Of a DNA stretch of 9,259 nt, positions 6,830 to 9,259 are shown piece by piece (positions within the stretch are counted from its first letter, which is position 1; each line of letters opens with the position of its first letter). The DNA is taken from the NCBI GenBank assembly GCA_937996585.1, contig CALKUW010000115.1:1-9259 (forward strand), given 5' to 3'. The translations under genes were made by a program, and so were the position numbers. The notes beneath the pieces are model-generated. The model did not search any database. It was not told the DNA's origin and worked only from the letters and a program-made list of their open reading frames with translations. The DNA is from an uncultured Flavobacteriales bacterium. Its GTDB lineage: Bacteria > Bacteroidota > Bacteroidia > Flavobacteriales_D > Sanyastnellaceae.

Positions 6830-7702
6830 CTACCGATTCGGGTCCAAGGTCGGGTCGTGGTCGTGACGGGTGCGGAAGGCGTGCAGTTCACTCGAGGGGT
6901 CCTTCGACCGGACGAAAGGGAAGAACAGCTGCACGTGCCAGGGCTCCTTCACACGGTTCCAGGCACCGAAGGTTTCCGGGTATCGCCGGGTGATTTTGGC
7001 GGTGCCGAACAGGACGTCCCACAGGAAAAGCAGGTTGCCGTAGTTGCCGTTGGGGTGGGACACGCCGTCCTCCGCGCTGAGCCCGTGGTGGGCGAAATGC
7101 GTGGCGGGGGTGGAGATGGTGCGCTCGATCACCCAGGCCAGTGGATGGAGTAGCCGGTGCCGATAAAGGAAGCGGTCCCATTTGGTCTCGCTGTGGGCGA
7201 GGACGATGATGACCAGCTTGACCACCAGGTACACCGCATAGACCTTGCCCATGCCGAGATAGACCAGGGCAGCCGAGCCCCAGATGCCCGGCATGAGGGC
7301 GTAATACAGCACGGCGTTGCGGTAGGTCACGAGCACCCCCATCTCCTCGATGACGTGGTGGGGGCGGTGTAGCTTCCACAGCCACTTGTAACGGTGCGAC
7401 GCGCGGTGCCAGGCGTATTGGGTGAGGTCGTCCACGAGGAGGAAGGCACAGCATTGGGCGGCGATGGGCCAGGCGGCCCACATGTCCTGCTGGGCCGGTA
7501 ACCACAGGCCCATGGCGGCGAGGACGATCAGGAAGATGCCGGGTTGGATGAGGGTGGGGAGGATGGCCAGGCTGACCAGCTCCATCGTCCAGTCATTGCG
7601 CGTGCGGCGGTCGTCCCAATAGAGCCCTCCCGCGGCCTCCAGCATGCCGGCGACCACCAGTACCCCGAGCGGGATGGCCTTGCTCCAGAGGGCTTCATCC
7701 AT
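6830..7702 (-). CDS. Fatty acid hydroxylase / sterol desaturase superfamily membrane enzyme
   Basis: A 290-residue integral membrane di-iron oxygenase-type protein. Hydrophobic segments lie at about 10-28, 42-67, 77-91, 130-150 and 153-170. The histidine clusters that bind the di-iron centre are complete: HRASH (99-103, HxxxH), HRPHH (112-116, HxxHH), His170, and HFAHH (202-206, HxxHH), plus His216 nearby. Members use O2 to hydroxylate or desaturate lipid chains, sterols, carotenoids or sphingoid bases; the substrate cannot be told from the motifs. The C-terminal 80 residues are polar and probably cytoplasmic, ending in a His/Asp/Arg-rich tail. The ATG lies 6 nt after the stop of the UDP-GlcNAc 2-epimerase, so the two are very probably co-translated, which hints at a role in making or modifying an envelope glycolipid or lipid. 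That pathway link is inference from spacing alone. Many bacterial homologues are annotated only as sterol desaturase, although most such bacteria make no sterols. Confidence 0.9.
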   Translation of the reverse strand: MDEALWSKAIPLGVLVVAGMLEAAGGLYWDDRRTRNDWTMELVSLAILPTLIQPGIFLIVLAAMGLWLPAQQDMWAAWPIAAQCCAFLLVDDLTQYAWHRASHRYKWLWKLHRPHHVIEEMGVLVTYRNAVLYYALMPGIWGSAALVYLGMGKVYAVYLVVKLVIIVLAHSETKWDRFLYRHRLLHPLAWVIERTISTPATHFAHHGLSAEDGVSHPNGNYGNLLFLWDVLFGTAKITRRYPETFGAWNRVKEPWHVQLFFPFVRSKDPSSELHAFRTRHDHDPTLDPNR

Positions 7703-7708
7703 GGCGCT

Positions 7709-8785
7709 TCATGCGATGATTTTGAGGATGCGTTCCGTAGCTGCGCCGTCCCAGAACGGGGGGATGCGGCCCTCCTTGGGTTGGTCGAGCAGGGACTGGA
7801 TGGTGCCGAGGTTGCGGTCGACCAGGGTGTTGGTGCCCATCGTGATGGTGGACGGGCGTTCGGTGTTGTCCCGCACGGTGATGCAGGGCACCTGGCGGAA
7901 GGTGGTCTCCTCCTGGATGCCGCCGGAATCCGTGATGACGGTGTGCGCCTTGGAGATGAGTTTCTGGAAGGCGAAGTAATCCAGGGCGTCGATGACCTTG
8001 AGGTTGGGGGCCGACTCAAAGGCGGACCAAAGTCCCAACTCTTCGCAGCGGTTGCGGGTCCGCGGATGCATGGGGAAGATGACTTCCCGGCCGCCGACGG
8101 CCTGGCCGATAACGTCCGCAATGAAGACCAGTCCCTCCTTGTTGTCCACGTTGGAGGGACGGTGCATGGTCATCAATACGAATTCTCCTTCCCGGGCACC
8201 GAGGGTGTCGAGGATGGGGTCGGACTGGATCCGCTCGTCGAAGGCCACAATGGTGTCGATCATCGTGTTGCCCACCAGGTAGGCTTCCTGTGTGCCGCTC
8301 TTGGTGTCCAAACCTTCCTCCCGGAGGTGGTCGAGGCCGCTTTGCTCGGTCACGAAGTACTTGTCCGTGATCTGGTCCACCAGGATGCGGTTGATCTCCT
8401 CGGGCATGGAGCGGTCAAAGCTGCGCAGCCCGGACTCGAGGTGGAAGAGGGGCACCCCGCAACGGTTGGCGGCGAGGGCGCCGGCCAGGGTGGAATTCAC
8501 GTCGCCGGGCACCATGACCGCATCGGGCTTGATGCGGTTGATCAGGGCGCCCATGTCTGCGATCATGTGGCCGAACTGGTCCGATGGGGTGGTGCCCTTC
8601 AGCTCCAGGAAATGGTCGGGCTGCAGGTTGAACTGCTCGAAGAAGATGCCGGCCATCTTCCGGTCATAGTGCTGGCCGGTGTGGACGATCTCGATTTCGA
8701 GACCGGAATGTCGCCTCGCCGCCGCCTTGAACTGGGTCACCTTGATGAAGTTGGGGCGGGTCCCGATGACGATGAGCAGTTTCAT
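7709..8785 (-). CDS. wecB: UDP-N-acetylglucosamine 2-epimerase (non-hydrolysing)
   Basis: A 358-residue cytoplasmic GT-B-fold epimerase that interconverts UDP-GlcNAc and UDP-ManNAc, a precursor step for ManNAc-type sugars in surface polysaccharides. Landmarks: GTRPNFIK (8-15), HTGQHYDRKM (35-44), PGDVNSTLAGALAA (93-106), HLESGLRSFDRSMPEEINR (115-133), MTMHRPSNVD (205-214), PMHPRTR (238-244), TDSGGIQEE (285-293) and RDNTERPSTITMGTN (305-319). Residues corresponding to the E. coli WecB active-site set are present as Asp95, Glu117, Glu130 and His208. Length matches the family, and the start at 8785 gives the normal MKLLIVIGTRP opening. It is followed after 6 nt by the membrane hydroxylase gene. 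Close relatives act on other 2-acetamido sugars (for example WbpI-type enzymes acting on 2,3-diacetamido uronates), so the exact substrate is probable rather than certain. No glycosyltransferase or UDP-ManNAc dehydrogenase gene is in view. Confidence 0.95.
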   Translation of the reverse strand: MKLLIVIGTRPNFIKVTQFKAAARRHSGLEIEIVHTGQHYDRKMAGIFFEQFNLQPDHFLELKGTTPSDQFGHMIADMGALINRIKPDAVMVPGDVNSTLAGALAANRCGVPLFHLESGLRSFDRSMPEEINRILVDQITDKYFVTEQSGLDHLREEGLDTKSGTQEAYLVGNTMIDTIVAFDERIQSDPILDTLGAREGEFVLMTMHRPSNVDNKEGLVFIADVIGQAVGGREVIFPMHPRTRNRCEELGLWSAFESAPNLKVIDALDYFAFQKLISKAHTVITDSGGIQEETTFRQVPCITVRDNTERPSTITMGTNTLVDRNLGTIQSLLDQPKEGRIPPFWDGAATERILKIIA

Positions 8786-8841
8786 GGCGCTGGTGCAGGT
8801 TGGATGGCCGCCCTATCCATGCAGGCCGGCCCATTCACGAA

Positions 8842-8874
8842 CGAAAGTAAGGTTCACGGACGGCCCGGCTCAAT
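8842..8874 (-). promoter_or_regulatory. Candidate Bacteroidota promoter for the wecB-hydroxylase unit
   Basis: On the minus strand, ATTG (8874-8871) is followed after 21 nt by TACTTTCG (8849-8842). This fits the phylum's -33 TTTG and -7 TAnnTTTG elements with one mismatch each and an acceptable spacer. Transcription would start near 8836, about 50 nt before the wecB ATG. The -33 part overlaps the end of the upstream acylase gene. No terminator is seen between that gene and wecB, so read-through is also possible. Confidence 0.35.
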
Positions 8875-9259
8875 GCGGGCGGTGGCGGTGGTGTGCGCTT
8901 CGATGTCGGCGCGGTCCATGCGCATCTTCCGGAATTGGCCGGAGTGGTACAGTGGCACCTGGTTGTCGTAGAAGTCGCTGAAGACGTTGCCGGACTGGCC
9001 CGTGGGGATGATGCTCTCGGCCGCATCCACATCGGCGAAGTCGATTCCGATCCGCATGGAGGGGCCGGAGAATACGCTGTAGTCGACGTCCTTCTTCAGC
9101 TTGAACTCGTACTTGCACAGGGCGTCCTTGGCGGCCGGCAGGCCGATGGGGCCGATGCTCAGCCAATCCCCGAGGACGGGGACGTCGGCCATGGCGTGCT
9201 TGTGCGTGACAGTGTGCAGCCGCTCGTACCGCCAGGTTGAGGGGGCCCCGCCCAGTGTG
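8854..9259 (-). CDS. C-terminal part of a penicillin acylase (peptidase S45) family amidohydrolase
   Basis: The frame is open from the right edge to a TGA at 8854-8856 and encodes the last 134 residues; the ATG at 9192 is internal, since codons upstream of it continue the family pattern (WRYERLHTVTHKHAM). Family landmarks: the Trp-x-x-x-Arg-Leu-His segment, SGPSMRIGIDFADVDAAES, then IIPTGQSGNVFSDFYDNQ and the ending HSGQFRKMRMDRADIE, which match the beta-subunit C-terminus of penicillin acylases. These are periplasmic or secreted Ntn-hydrolases, self-cleaved from a precursor of roughly 700-850 residues, that cleave amide bonds of acylated substrates (beta-lactams, acyl-homoserine lactones, others). 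The nucleophile Ser and the signal peptide lie outside the window, so activity and substrate cannot be judged. It ends 68 nt before wecB on the same strand. Confidence 0.85.
   Translation of the reverse strand, partial: TLGGAPSTWRYERLHTVTHKHAMADVPVLGDWLSIGPIGLPAAKDALCKYEFKLKKDVDYSVFSGPSMRIGIDFADVDAAESIIPTGQSGNVFSDFYDNQVPLYHSGQFRKMRMDRADIEAHTTATARIEPGRP

Noticed and set aside
4988..7153. A 721-codon plus-strand open frame
   Set aside because: It runs antisense to susC, across the intergenic region and into the hydroxylase gene. Its protein is Val/Gly/Asp-rich with no recognisable motif, the signature of an antisense shadow in high-GC coding DNA.
7544..8971. A 475-codon plus-strand open frame over wecB
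   Set aside because: It is antisense to an epimerase whose motifs are all intact on the minus strand. The same reasoning covers the plus-strand frames at 138-722, 795-1826, 3524-4174 and 4208-4693.
9190..9192. ATG at 9192 as the start of a small 112-residue protein
   Set aside because: The frame stays open to the window edge and the residues upstream match the penicillin acylase family, so this is an internal Met of a truncated large gene.

Overview
The window comes from a high-GC member of the Bacteroidota. The evidence is a textbook SusC/SusD pair (TonB-dependent glycan importer plus SusD/RagB lipoprotein), Cys-21 lipoboxes followed by short charged linkers, PKD-domain surface lipoproteins, starts preceded by A-rich leaders rather than strong Shine-Dalgarno sequences, and a possible TTG / TAnnTTTG-type promoter. 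The high GC (strong G/C preference at third positions) produces very long open frames antisense to the real genes; these were treated as shadows. I cannot place the organism below phylum.

Layout. Almost everything is on the minus strand, so transcription runs from the right edge leftward. (1) 8854-9259: the C-terminal 134 residues of a penicillin-acylase (S45) family N-terminal-nucleophile amidohydrolase, whose start lies beyond the right edge. (2) 8785-6830: a non-hydrolysing UDP-GlcNAc 2-epimerase (WecB type) followed after 6 nt by a multi-pass fatty-acid-hydroxylase/sterol-desaturase superfamily enzyme with a full set of His boxes; these two look co-translated. (3) 6829-6632: the largest non-coding stretch (198 nt), holding a weak terminator-like hairpin and a perfect 15-bp palindrome, the likely control region of the next operon. 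(4) 6631-156: a three-gene susC - susD - PKD-lipoprotein operon with spacings of 10 and 52 nt. (5) 101-131: a strong symmetrical hairpin that serves as terminator for both the operon and a convergent plus-strand gene, of which only the last 22 codons (1-69) are visible.

How the genes work together. SusC and SusD form the outer-membrane pedal-bin transporter for an oligosaccharide (or, less often, a peptide). The third lipoprotein takes the place usually held by a SusE/F-like surface glycan-binding protein, and is built from two copies of one unit (PKD domain plus a roughly 180-residue Trp/Asp/Gly-rich C-terminal module). No glycoside hydrolase, sulfatase, peptidase or regulator of this locus lies in the window, so its substrate cannot be read directly. 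The epimerase/hydroxylase pair belongs to a separate unit, probably envelope polysaccharide or lipid biosynthesis.

The most notable items are the internally duplicated SusE-position lipoprotein with asymmetric cysteines, the palindrome upstream of susC, and the tight coupling of a sugar-nucleotide epimerase with a membrane di-iron hydroxylase. I see no mobile element, CRISPR array, tRNA or rRNA. I do not see a clearly new system; these are known families in a moderately unusual arrangement.
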